Assembly (NCBI RefSeq): GCF_025996515.1
Contig: NZ_BLRH01000009.1
Coordinates: forward strand, 930,001-994,000
DNA from: Rhizohabitans arisaemae
Lineage (GTDB): Bacteria; Actinomycetota; Actinomycetes; Streptosporangiales; Streptosporangiaceae
Length of the DNA: 64,000 bases
Reading direction: 5' to 3'
Shown one piece after another: positions 1 to 7,399 of the stretch. The notes beneath the pieces are model-generated. The model worked only from the letters and a program-made list of their open reading frames with translations. It searched no databases and was not told the origin of the DNA. Both the position numbers and the translations under genes were made by a program. Each line of letters begins with the position of its first letter. Position 1 is the stretch's first letter.

Positions 1-1435
1 TGCCCACGGCCCGCACGGGGAGCACCTCGAACAGCGTCCGCCTGCCGCGGTCGCCGAGAGAAACCCGGGCCACGTCGGGATTCGAAGTGCACGAGGACCC
101 GCCCCACCATGTCACGGTCCGGCCGAGCGGATACCGCGCCTTCAGGTTCAGGCCCACCCCGCGCCACAGGGGCTCGGTCCGCGTCGGCAGGCGCGACACG
201 GCCGAGAAGAGGAGTCGTAGATAGGCGTAGTAGGCGACGACCTGCGTGCGGTCCGGGTTGCGCAGGGCCGCGTTGACCTGCCGGGAGAACGCCGGATCGC
301 AGGTGTAGAGGTGGAGTGCCGCGGCCTCGTCGGCGGACAGGCCGCCGACCGAGGTGTTCGCGTACTCCTTGCCGAACCGGTGCGACCGGTCCAGCCGCCG
401 GTCGAGACCCGGCACCAGCCTGGCCGCGGAGGTGAGGCCGTGGCGGAAGTCCATGAGGGGGGTGCGGAAGACCCCCCTGATCGGGGGGAGTTCCAGACCC
501 TCGTGCTTGACGCTCTCGAGACGTTCGAGATACAGCGGGTTCGGTTCCATGGTGGCGGTGCTGAACGCCCCGGTGCGGGCGGCTGCGTCCTCGTCCACCC
601 CACCGGTCCGCGGCCGGTTCCACCCCTTGCTCGGCAGCCAGTCGATCTCGTCTGCGCCCAGCGCGTCGAGCGCCATGTTCACCACGCCGAAGTGGTTCCC
701 GTCGCAGAAGACGCCGCGCTGCGCCGTCGGGTTGGGGTGGTCGATGTGCCAGACCTTCACCTCGGGATACTTCCTCTGGATACGCGGCACCGCGTCCTTC
801 AAGCCGGGGGCATGATCCCCCCACCACGCGAACACGACACCGCGGTCCTCCTCGCCGGCGCTTTGCTTGGCCTTGAGGATCTCCTCGACGACCTTCTCCA
901 CGACCGGTCGCCAGAACGCGGTGTGCCGGTCGGCGGCCATCGCGTCGCCACCGGCGGTGAGCGCCGCGTTGAGCAGCAGCACGCCCTGGGTGAGCATCGC
1001 CTGGAACCACTCCGGCGGCTGCACCGTGTCGTGCTCTTTCAGCAGTTTGCGGATGTCGGCGATCGGCGTCCTCTTGGGGATGCCGTGCTTCCACATCGCC
1101 GCCGCCTTCACGACGGAGCGGATGGAGACGACCCGGCCCAACCGGCTGTCGCCCCAGTCGTGGAAGGTGTTGTCGAACATGGCGATGCCGGTGGCGCTCC
1201 CAGCCGTGAGGTAGGGGTTCTGGCCGAAGACCACGACCTTCCACTTGTGCGGCGGATTGGGCTTGAGCGCCTGGAAGGTGAGTTCCCGGACGGGTACGAC
1301 CTGCGGGCTGCGGCCCGGGCCGATAAAGGTGGCCGCGTCCGGTTGTGCCTCGATGACCGGCTTCAGCAGCGGCAGCCACGGCTCGCCGCCGGTGAACAGT
1401 TCGGCGAGGGCCAGCGGGTCGCTGGTGTCGCTCAT
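1..1435 (-). CDS. Uracil-DNA-glycosylase-like / ADP-ribosyltransferase fusion protein (C-terminus cut by window edge)
   Basis: The open frame runs from an ATG at 1435 (GGGAG six bases upstream) off the left edge, giving 478 residues without a stop. Residues about 1-265 follow family 1 uracil-DNA glycosylase in order: motif A appears as GQNPYL (71-76) instead of GQDPYH; VSIRSVVKAA resembles the SLRNIFKEL region; GVLLLN ends at N156; VFAWWGDHA resembles the LLWGxxA strand; and HPNP (H233) replaces HPSP, followed by an RG...HF...IDW tail. Residues about 370-478 match the R-S-E class of arginine-type ADP-ribosyltransferases: a helical lead-in, LWRGV with R425, then VTWWG and SSCTS (447-451), then RTLFEV. 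The catalytic ExE would lie beyond the edge. The glycosylase Asp is Asn and the motif A His is Leu, so base-excision activity may be altered. Domain assignments come from motif reading; the fusion is direct observation, the function is not known. Confidence 0.85.
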   Translation of the reverse strand, partial: MSDTSDPLALAELFTGGEPWLPLLKPVIEAQPDAATFIGPGRSPQVVPVRELTFQALKPNPPHKWKVVVFGQNPYLTAGSATGIAMFDNTFHDWGDSRLGRVVSIRSVVKAAAMWKHGIPKRTPIADIRKLLKEHDTVQPPEWFQAMLTQGVLLLNAALTAGGDAMAADRHTAFWRPVVEKVVEEILKAKQSAGEEDRGVVFAWWGDHAPGLKDAVPRIQRKYPEVKVWHIDHPNPTAQRGVFCDGNHFGVVNMALDALGADEIDWLPSKGWNRPRTGGVDEDAAARTGAFSTATMEPNPLYLERLESVKHEGLELPPIRGVFRTPLMDFRHGLTSAARLVPGLDRRLDRSHRFGKEYANTSVGGLSADEAAALHLYTCDPAFSRQVNAALRNPDRTQVVAYYAYLRLLFSAVSRLPTRTEPLWRGVGLNLKARYPLGRTVTWWGGSSCTSNPDVARVSLGDRGRRTLFEVLPVRAVG

Positions 1436-1502
1436 CGCGGGCTCCCGAGTTTGCGAACCGTGCAGGTCGTGGCACGGACGATCGGATGGATCGGAGAACC
1501 GG

Positions 1503-1535
1503 AAAGCCCACCCGTCGGCGCGCGTGGGCGGGCTT
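1503..1535 (-). terminator. GC-rich hairpin downstream of the aminotransferase gene
   Basis: AAGCCC-A-CCC pairs with GGG-C-GGGCTT across a 13-base loop, with one internal mismatch. It lies between the end of the aminotransferase gene and the start of the fusion gene on the minus strand, so it could end the upstream transcript. There is no T-tract, which is usual in actinobacteria. Confidence 0.35.
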
Positions 1536-1593
1536 CCCGCAGACACCGGTTGGGTCGACGCCATGATCCGCGGAAGACCCACGGCAGGCTGGT

Positions 1594-1640
1594 CCCGGCC
1601 CGGCCCGGCTCGGCCCGGCTCGGCTCGGCTCGGCTCGGGG
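1594..1640. repeat. Short tandem repeat of the 5-mer CGGCT/CGGCC
   Basis: About nine consecutive 5-base units (CGGCC, then CGGCT) fill the gap right after the aminotransferase stop codon. A perfect 5-mer run of this kind is prone to slippage. It is outside both coding frames; no function is visible. Confidence 0.7.
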
Positions 1641-1643
1641 AGC

Positions 1644-2819
1644 TCAGCCGAGGCGTTTGATGCGGTCCACGGCTTCGTCGATGACCTCGTCGCGTTTGCA
1701 GAAGGCGAATCTGATGTACGGCCGTCCGGCGGCGACGTCGTCGTAGAAGACCTGGGTGGGGACGGCGACGACGCCGCAGAGCCCGGGCAGGCGGCGGGCG
1801 AGGTCCAGGCCGTCGGTGAAGCCGAGCGGGCGGATGTCGGCCTGGACGAAGTAGGTGCCTGCCGGGCGGTAGACGGTGAACCCGGCCGAGGCCAGGCCGT
1901 CGGCGAGGCGGTCCCGCTTGGCCTGCAGCGCCGTACGGAGCCCGTCCACCCAGGGCATCTCCTCGCTCAGGGCGTAGGCCACGGCCCGCTGCCAGGGGGC
2001 GCCCATGGTGAAGGTGGTGAACTGCTTCACGGTCTGGACGGCCTGGACGCAGTGCCGGGGGGCCCGCACCCATCCGGTCTTCCAGCCGGTCACCGAGAAG
2101 GTCTTCCCCGCGGAGGAGATCATGACGGTCCGGTCCCGCATGCCGGGGAAGACGGCGAGCGGGATGTGCTCGACCGCGTCGAAGGTCAGGTGCTCGTAGA
2201 CCTCGTCGGTGATCGCGGTCAGGTCGTGCTCCACGCAGAGCTCGGCGATCGCCGCCAGCTCCTCCCGGGTGAAGACGGTGCCCGTGGGGTTGTGCGGGGA
2301 GTTGACCAGGATCAGCCGGGTCCGCGGGGTCACCGCCGCCCGCAGCTCGTCCGGGTCGAAGGTGAACCGGCCCAGCTCCGGGCGGAGGGTGACCGGCTTG
2401 CGCACCGCGCCCGCGAGCGCGATCGCCGCGGCGTAGGAGTCGTAGTACGGCTCGAAGACGATCACCTCGTCGCCGGGCTCGGCGAGGGCGAGGATCGAGG
2501 TGGCGATGGCCTCGGTGGCCCCGACGGTGACCAGGACCTCGCCGTCGGGGTCGTAGGCGAGCCCGTACCGGGCCCGGGTCGTCTCGGCGATCTCCCGCCG
2601 GAGCTCGGGGAGACCCGGCCCGGGGGGATACTGGTTCGCCCCGCCGCGGATCGCCTCGACCGCGCGCTCCAGCATCGCGGCGGGTCCGTCGGTGTCGGGG
2701 AACCCCTGGCCGAGGTTGATCGACTCGGTTCGCACCGCAAGCGCGGTCATCTCGGCGAAGATGGTGGTGCCAAACTCCCGCATACGGGTCACTAGCGCCT
2801 CATTCACACAGCTCACCAT
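1644..2819 (-). CDS. PLP-dependent class I/II aminotransferase
   Basis: A fold-type I aminotransferase of about 390 residues, close in pattern to kynurenine/glutamine or N-succinyldiaminopimelate aminotransferases. Visible family features are NLGQGFPD near the N-terminus, the NSPHNPTG segment that carries the PLP-contacting Asn, TDEVYE, the Schiff-base lysine in SSAGKTFSVTGWK, and a C-terminal PYIRFAFCK containing the substrate carboxylate-binding Arg. Cytosolic; transfers an amino group between an amino acid and a 2-oxo acid. Several starts are possible (ATG 2819, GTG 2807, GTG 2792); the last has the best spaced GAGG. It is divergent from the DUF418 gene, whose ATG is only 14 bases away, so the promoters must overlap the coding ends. 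The exact substrate cannot be told from sequence. Confidence 0.9.
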   Translation of the reverse strand: MVSCVNEALVTRMREFGTTIFAEMTALAVRTESINLGQGFPDTDGPAAMLERAVEAIRGGANQYPPGPGLPELRREIAETTRARYGLAYDPDGEVLVTVGATEAIATSILALAEPGDEVIVFEPYYDSYAAAIALAGAVRKPVTLRPELGRFTFDPDELRAAVTPRTRLILVNSPHNPTGTVFTREELAAIAELCVEHDLTAITDEVYEHLTFDAVEHIPLAVFPGMRDRTVMISSAGKTFSVTGWKTGWVRAPRHCVQAVQTVKQFTTFTMGAPWQRAVAYALSEEMPWVDGLRTALQAKRDRLADGLASAGFTVYRPAGTYFVQADIRPLGFTDGLDLARRLPGLCGVVAVPTQVFYDDVAAGRPYIRFAFCKRDEVIDEAVDRIKRLG

Positions 2820-2833
2820 AGCTTGAGGAGCCC

Positions 2834-3901
2834 ATGGACGATCTCCCCCCACGGCGCGTTCACTCCATCGACGTGCTCCGTGGCTTCGCGCTGTGCGGCA
2901 TCACCGTGGTGAACACCTGGCAGCACACCACCGCGCACCCCGCCGGACCCACCGTCTTCGACGACGCGATCGGCACGTTCCTGCAGGGCAGGTTCTACCC
3001 GATCTTCTCCCTGCTCTTCGGGGTGAGCTTCGTCCTCTTCCTCCGCTCGGCGCGCCGGCGCACCACCCGGCCCCGCCGGGCCATGCTCCGCCGTCTGGCC
3101 GTCCTCGCGCTCCTCGGGCTCGCCCACCGTCAGATCTACCCGGGCGAGGTCCTGCTCCCCTACGCCGCCTACGGCCTCGTCGTCCTCCTCCCGGCTAGTT
3201 TCCTGCCCCGCGCGGCCGTCCTGTCGGCGGGGGTGATCGGGACTCCCCTCGTCCTCGCGCTGGACAGCGACCCCTACCTGCTCATCGCCGGTCTCTTCCT
3301 GATCGGCGCGGCCGCGGCCGAGTACGGGCTGGTCGACCGGCTCGACCGGCTCCCGGCCACGCCGCTGCTGATCGTCGCGGTCGTCGGCGCGCTCGCCGGC
3401 CTCCCCCCGGCGATCCTCGACCTCGGCTCCGGACTCGTCTGGGTCGACTACGCCGCCGGAGTCGTCGGCGGCGTCGTCTACTGCGCCGCCGTCCTGCTCC
3501 TGCTGCGCACCCCGGCGCGGCGCGCCCTGACGGCGGTGCTGGAGCCGCTCGGCCGGATCGCGCTCACCGCCTACCTCACCGCCACCCTGGCCATCCTCGC
3601 CGCCCTGCCGATCCTGGAAGCCGACCCGACCGGGATCGGCTTCGTGGCCGTCCCCGCGGTGATCCTCGCCGTGCAGACCGTCTTCGCCCGGCTCTGGCTG
3701 CGCCGGTTCCGGCACGGGCCGCTGGAGTGGGTCTGGCACCTTTTCGCCTGGGGGGTCGCGCGCGGGCCCGTACCCAAGGCCGTCGCGGCGCCCGTTTCCG
3801 AGAACGGCGGATTGGCGGCAGACTGGTCGGGTGACGCGCATCGCCCTCTGCCAGACCACGCTCAGCGACGAGCCGAAGACCAACCTGGGACGGGTCCGTG
3901 A
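2834..3901 (+). CDS. DUF418 family integral membrane protein
   Basis: A 355-residue membrane protein. It opens with RVHSIDVLRGFALCGI, the N-terminal signature of the DUF418/YeiB family, and has about eight or nine hydrophobic segments. The closing QTVFARLWLRRFRHGPLEWVW is the typical DUF418 end, where a Trp-rich GPLEW motif precedes the last helix. The tail after GVARGPV is low in complexity and overlaps the nitrilase gene by 71 bases, so the functional protein probably ends near that motif. GAGGAG just before the ATG acts as ribosome binding site. Role of the family is unknown; transport or membrane acyl-transfer has been suggested. Confidence 0.85.
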   Translation: MDDLPPRRVHSIDVLRGFALCGITVVNTWQHTTAHPAGPTVFDDAIGTFLQGRFYPIFSLLFGVSFVLFLRSARRRTTRPRRAMLRRLAVLALLGLAHRQIYPGEVLLPYAAYGLVVLLPASFLPRAAVLSAGVIGTPLVLALDSDPYLLIAGLFLIGAAAAEYGLVDRLDRLPATPLLIVAVVGALAGLPPAILDLGSGLVWVDYAAGVVGGVVYCAAVLLLLRTPARRALTAVLEPLGRIALTAYLTATLAILAALPILEADPTGIGFVAVPAVILAVQTVFARLWLRRFRHGPLEWVWHLFAWGVARGPVPKAVAAPVSENGGLAADWSGDAHRPLPDHAQRRAEDQPGTGP

Positions 3902-4628
3902 GGCCCTGGCCCGGGCGTCCGACGGCGGCGCCGAGCTCGCGATCTTCCCTGAGGCCACGTTGAGCCGATTCCACCCCGGGCTCAGGGACGTCGCCGAGCC
4001 GCTCGACGGACCCTTCGTCTCCGCGGTCGCGGAGGCGGCCCGCGCCGCCGGGACGGCGGTGATCCTGGGGACGTTCGAACCCGCCGGCGACGGCCGGGTG
4101 TACAACACCTCGATCGCGCTGGACGCCTCCGGGGCTCTGGCCGGCTCCTATCGGAAGATCCACCTGTTCGACTCCTTCGGCCAGCGGGAGTCCGAGCTCG
4201 TCGCACCGGGCGACGACCCCGTGACGGTGGAGGTCGCCGGGCTGAGGGTCGGCCTGATCACCTGCTACGACATCCGGTTCCCCGAGCTCGCCCGCGCCCT
4301 GATGGACGAGGGGGCCGAGCTGCTCGCCGTGATCGCCGCCTGGGGCACGGGCGTGTTCAAGGAGGAGCACTGGGTCACGCTGGTCCGAGCACGGGCGATC
4401 GAGAACACGGTCTGGACCGCCGCCGTCGGCATGGCGGCCGACCCCGGGCGGCCGAGCGTGTACGGGGTGGGCCGCAGCATGCTCGTCGACCCGCTCGGCG
4501 TGGTGGCCGCCGACCTCGGCCCGTACGCGGCGGTACGCGTCGTGGAAACCGACCCCGAGCTGACAAAACGGGTCCGGAGTACTTTGCCGTCCCTGGAACA
4601 TCGCCGCCTGGGCGGCAACAGATCTTAA
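3831..4628 (+). CDS. Carbon-nitrogen hydrolase (nitrilase superfamily amidase)
   Basis: A complete 265-residue nitrilase-superfamily enzyme with the full Glu-Lys-Cys triad: E41 in FPEATLSRF, K109 in YRKIHLFDSFG and C145 in ITCYDIRFPE. Length and the YRKIHLFD/CYDIRFPE motifs resemble the NIT/deaminated-glutathione amidase and omega-amidase branch rather than true nitrilases. Cytosolic; hydrolyses a small amide to the acid and ammonia. The start is GTG at 3831, inside the end of the DUF418 frame, so the two are probably cotranscribed. Substrate not determinable. A second, unrelated copy of this superfamily lies at 35493-36392. Confidence 0.92.
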   Translation: MTRIALCQTTLSDEPKTNLGRVREALARASDGGAELAIFPEATLSRFHPGLRDVAEPLDGPFVSAVAEAARAAGTAVILGTFEPAGDGRVYNTSIALDASGALAGSYRKIHLFDSFGQRESELVAPGDDPVTVEVAGLRVGLITCYDIRFPELARALMDEGAELLAVIAAWGTGVFKEEHWVTLVRARAIENTVWTAAVGMAADPGRPSVYGVGRSMLVDPLGVVAADLGPYAAVRVVETDPELTKRVRSTLPSLEHRRLGGNRS

Positions 4629-4629
4629 A

Positions 4630-5103
4630 GTGATGACTGTGCGAGAGCCAGATCATGGGCGTAGAACCCAGATGCAGAAGGTCATCCCGCCCCGGTTGCT
4701 CGTGCCCTACCTGGCCGGGGAGCGGACTGTGATCTCGGGATACGTCTACCGCGTGCAGGACTGCACCCGCCTGACGACGCCCGCCAAGCTCTACCACGGG
4801 CTTGACCTGGGGTTCGACGGTTCCGAGCTGAGCGCCGGGGTGCCCGAGCTCTACCTGCTCCGGTGGTTCGCCCGCGACACCGACTCCTACGTGGTCCCCT
4901 ACGGTCCCCACATGGGCGGTGACTGGAACGATTCACCGCCTTTCGCCGGGAACGGGTTCACGACCAGCCGGGAGCACGTCGTCCCGCAGTTCCACACCAT
5001 GCCGATGCCCATCCCCGCGGGAGCGGAGATCATCCATGTGTCCTCCCGGGGCGAGGAGCCGTTCGCCTGGTTCGACGGGCTGCTCTGGCAGCGTCCCGCA
5101 TGA
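4630..5103 (+). CDS. Unknown protein, first gene of a coupled pair
   Basis: A 157-residue soluble protein that I do not recognise. It is rich in aromatic residues and Gly (YHGLDLGFDG, PYGPHMGGDW, WFDGLLWQRP) with no signal peptide or membrane segment. It may start at GTG 4630 or at ATG 4672 (MQKVIPP); the second would shorten it to 143 residues and removes a stretch with weaker composition. Its stop overlaps the ATG of the next gene by four bases, so the two products are likely made together, perhaps as partners. GC-rich codon use matches the neighbours. Confidence 0.7.
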   Translation: MMTVREPDHGRRTQMQKVIPPRLLVPYLAGERTVISGYVYRVQDCTRLTTPAKLYHGLDLGFDGSELSAGVPELYLLRWFARDTDSYVVPYGPHMGGDWNDSPPFAGNGFTTSREHVVPQFHTMPMPIPAGAEIIHVSSRGEEPFAWFDGLLWQRPA

Positions 5104-5528
5104 GTGACCACGAGGCGGGCGTGCACGGTTTCATCGCCCACTACCAGGGCAGGTCCTACGCGGCCAACCTCGGCCCCGGCGAGGACGACGTCGTCCTGTT
5201 CGCCGAGACCGCGCAGGAGGGGTGGCAGGCCGCGCCCGGGTACTGGTGGCTGCGGGTCAGCCGGGGCAGGCTCACCTGGCTGGTGCTGCTGCGCACCGTC
5301 GGGGTGTTCGCCGGCGAGCCGTGCATGGTCCTCGGCGAGGAGGCCGACGGGCTGCACATCGCCTACGCCGGTCACGACGGGGTCCAGGCCGACGCCATCG
5401 GCTACTGGCAGGTCGACCACGGCGCCTACGAGGTGGTCGTACCCCCGGAGGAGGTCCAGTCGACCCGGGTCGAACGGATCGACCTGCCGGCCGGGACCGG
5501 CTGGCGGCCCCACCCGCCGGCCGACTGA
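5100..5528 (+). CDS. Unknown protein, second gene of a coupled pair
   Basis: A 142-residue soluble protein without a recognised family. It begins MSDHEAGVHGFIAHYQG and contains several Trp/Tyr-rich beta-like segments (APGYWWLRVSRG, AIGYWQVDHGAYEVV). Its ATG overlaps the preceding stop as ATGA, which implies translational coupling. The 63-base gap to the convergent CoA-transferase gene has no strong hairpin. Codon use is typical for the window, so it is likely a real host gene. Confidence 0.72.
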   Translation: MSDHEAGVHGFIAHYQGRSYAANLGPGEDDVVLFAETAQEGWQAAPGYWWLRVSRGRLTWLVLLRTVGVFAGEPCMVLGEEADGLHIAYAGHDGVQADAIGYWQVDHGAYEVVVPPEEVQSTRVERIDLPAGTGWRPHPPAD

Positions 5529-5591
5529 CCAACCTTCCCGGGATTTGTTACGACTTCGAGGGATATGTACGGCGCGGCGCGCGGCCCGGGG

Positions 5592-6776
5592 TCAGGCCTC
5601 CCGCTCCCTGGCCTCCAGCCAGGCGAGCACCTCGGCGTTGTCCGCGCCGAGCTCGGGCGGCGCCAGGTGGTCCCGGGCGGGCATCCCGTCGAAGCGCAGC
5701 GGCGGGCCGGGGAGCCGGATGGGTCCGAGCGCCGGGTGGTCCACCTCGACGATGAGTCCCTGCGAGGCCACCTGGTCCCATCCGTACACCTCGTCGACGG
5801 AGCGGATCGCCCCGGCGGGCACGCCGGCCGCGGTGAGCCGCTCCAGCCAGTGGGCGCGGTCGTGGACGCGGAGCACCTTCTCCATCTCGTCGATCAGCTC
5901 GTCCCGGTGGGCGAACCTGGCGCTGTTGACGGCGTAGGCCGGGTTGTCGATCCCCAGGATCGCGGCGACCTTGCGCCACTGGGCGTCCGTGGCCACCGCG
6001 ATCTGGATCATCCCGTCCGCGCAGTGGAAGGCGCCGTACGGAGTGATCGACGCATGGTGGTTGCCGGAGGCCTTGGGCACCTGCCCGGCCACCGTCCACG
6101 CGGTGCCGTGATAGGCGTGCACCCCGACCACGGAGGCGAGCAGGGAGGTCCGGACCACCCGCCCGCGTCCGGTGCGGTGCCGTTCGTGCAGCGCCGCGGC
6201 GACGCCGTACGCCCCGTGCAGCCCGGCGAGCAGGTCCGCGATGGAGGCGCCGACCCGGTAGGGCTCCTCCGGGGAGGGACCGGTGAGGCTCATCAGTCCC
6301 GCCTCGCCCTGGGCGATCTGGTCGTACCCCGGGCGCCCGCCCTCCGGCCCGTCGTGGCCGAATCCGGAGATGGAGAGGATCACCAGGCGCGGGTTGAGCG
6401 CGTGCAGGCGCTCCACCGGGAAGCCGAGACGGTCGAGGACACCGGTGCGGAAGTTCTCGATGAGCACGTCGCAGTGGGGGATCAGCCGCTCGATCAGCTT
6501 CACCCCCGACTCGGACTTCAGGTCGACCGTGATCGACTCCTTGTTCCGGTTGCACGACAGGAAGTAGGTGGAGATGTCACCGTTCTCCCCGACGAACGGG
6601 GGTCCCCAGCTCCGGGAGTCGTCGCCCCCGCCCGGGTGCTCAACCTTGATCACCTTCGCGCCGAGGTCGCCGAGCATCTGCGCCGCGTGCGGTCCCGCGA
6701 GCGCGCGCGAGAGGTCGAGGACGACCACGCCTTCCATCGGTCCGGTCGAAGGTCCTGCCAACGGCTGAGCAGCCAA
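5592..6776 (-). CDS. CaiB/BaiF family CoA-transferase
   Basis: Family III CoA-transferase of about 394 residues. The start of the fold reads GVVVLDLSRALAGPHAAQMLGDLGAKVIKVE, given here in pieces: DLSRALAGP, then DLGAKVIKVE. It is followed by NRNKESITVDLK and ENFRTGVLDRLG, all standard for the L-carnitine/formyl-CoA transferase group. The Asp in GRPGYDQIAQ is the expected acyl-aspartyl nucleophile. It swaps CoA between two carboxylic acids in the cytosol. I prefer the TTG at 6776, six bases after GGAGG; ATG 6782 would sit directly on that site and ATG 6737 has none. The donor and acceptor acids are unknown; it stands alone. Confidence 0.88.
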   Translation of the reverse strand: MAAQPLAGPSTGPMEGVVVLDLSRALAGPHAAQMLGDLGAKVIKVEHPGGGDDSRSWGPPFVGENGDISTYFLSCNRNKESITVDLKSESGVKLIERLIPHCDVLIENFRTGVLDRLGFPVERLHALNPRLVILSISGFGHDGPEGGRPGYDQIAQGEAGLMSLTGPSPEEPYRVGASIADLLAGLHGAYGVAAALHERHRTGRGRVVRTSLLASVVGVHAYHGTAWTVAGQVPKASGNHHASITPYGAFHCADGMIQIAVATDAQWRKVAAILGIDNPAYAVNSARFAHRDELIDEMEKVLRVHDRAHWLERLTAAGVPAGAIRSVDEVYGWDQVASQGLIVEVDHPALGPIRLPGPPLRFDGMPARDHLAPPELGADNAEVLAWLEAREREA

Positions 6777-7399
6777 GATCATCCTCCAAGCCAGGTGGGG
6801 CCTACCGCGGCCTAGCCTGCCAGGTGGGTCTCCACCGCCCACAGCCAGGCCCCAATTCCGACTCTACTCCCTTTTGACGACAAATCCGACTTTTAGTCGA
6901 TATCATCAAGGAATGCGGCTTAACGCGTGCCCCATCTCCCGAGCCCGCCACGTCCGGCCACCGGGTTATTCGGCATGGTGTCGGCCGGTCACAAAAACCC
7001 CTCGATCGCCGTACGAAATCGCTATCAATCACCCGATCACGCTCGGAGATCGTGTAGGTTCATCCCTGTCATCCAGGTTTGTGTGGGCCGAAGTCTGGAA
7101 CGCTCCCCGTCTAGTCACATCAAAAGGAATTCAATTCTCAATTGACCGGGCCCCACGTTCCGCCCACAATCCGCTCATTGACGTCGGACGGTTACGGCCG
7201 TCAATTGCCCGGCACACGGCTTGAGTAGCCGTCTGCCGCCTTTCTGACCTGCGGAAATCCGTAATAGTCCGTCAAATGCGCGCCGACCTCACCCTGTTGC
7301 CCGGTGGATATCCACCGGGCTTTGTACCCCCCATCACCACGGCTCCCGGCTCCGCTCCACGGAGTCCGCGGGCCGCCGTTCGTTGGAAGGAGCACCCGC
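6777..7399. other. Long intergenic region before the first M4 protease
   Basis: About 620 bases with lower GC than the coding DNA and no convincing frame on either strand. It must hold the promoters for the CoA-transferase gene (minus) and the protease gene (plus). The last 15 bases carry GGAAGGAG, the ribosome binding site of the protease; the same site recurs before the second protease. No clear -35/-10 pair could be fixed by eye. Confidence 0.5.
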
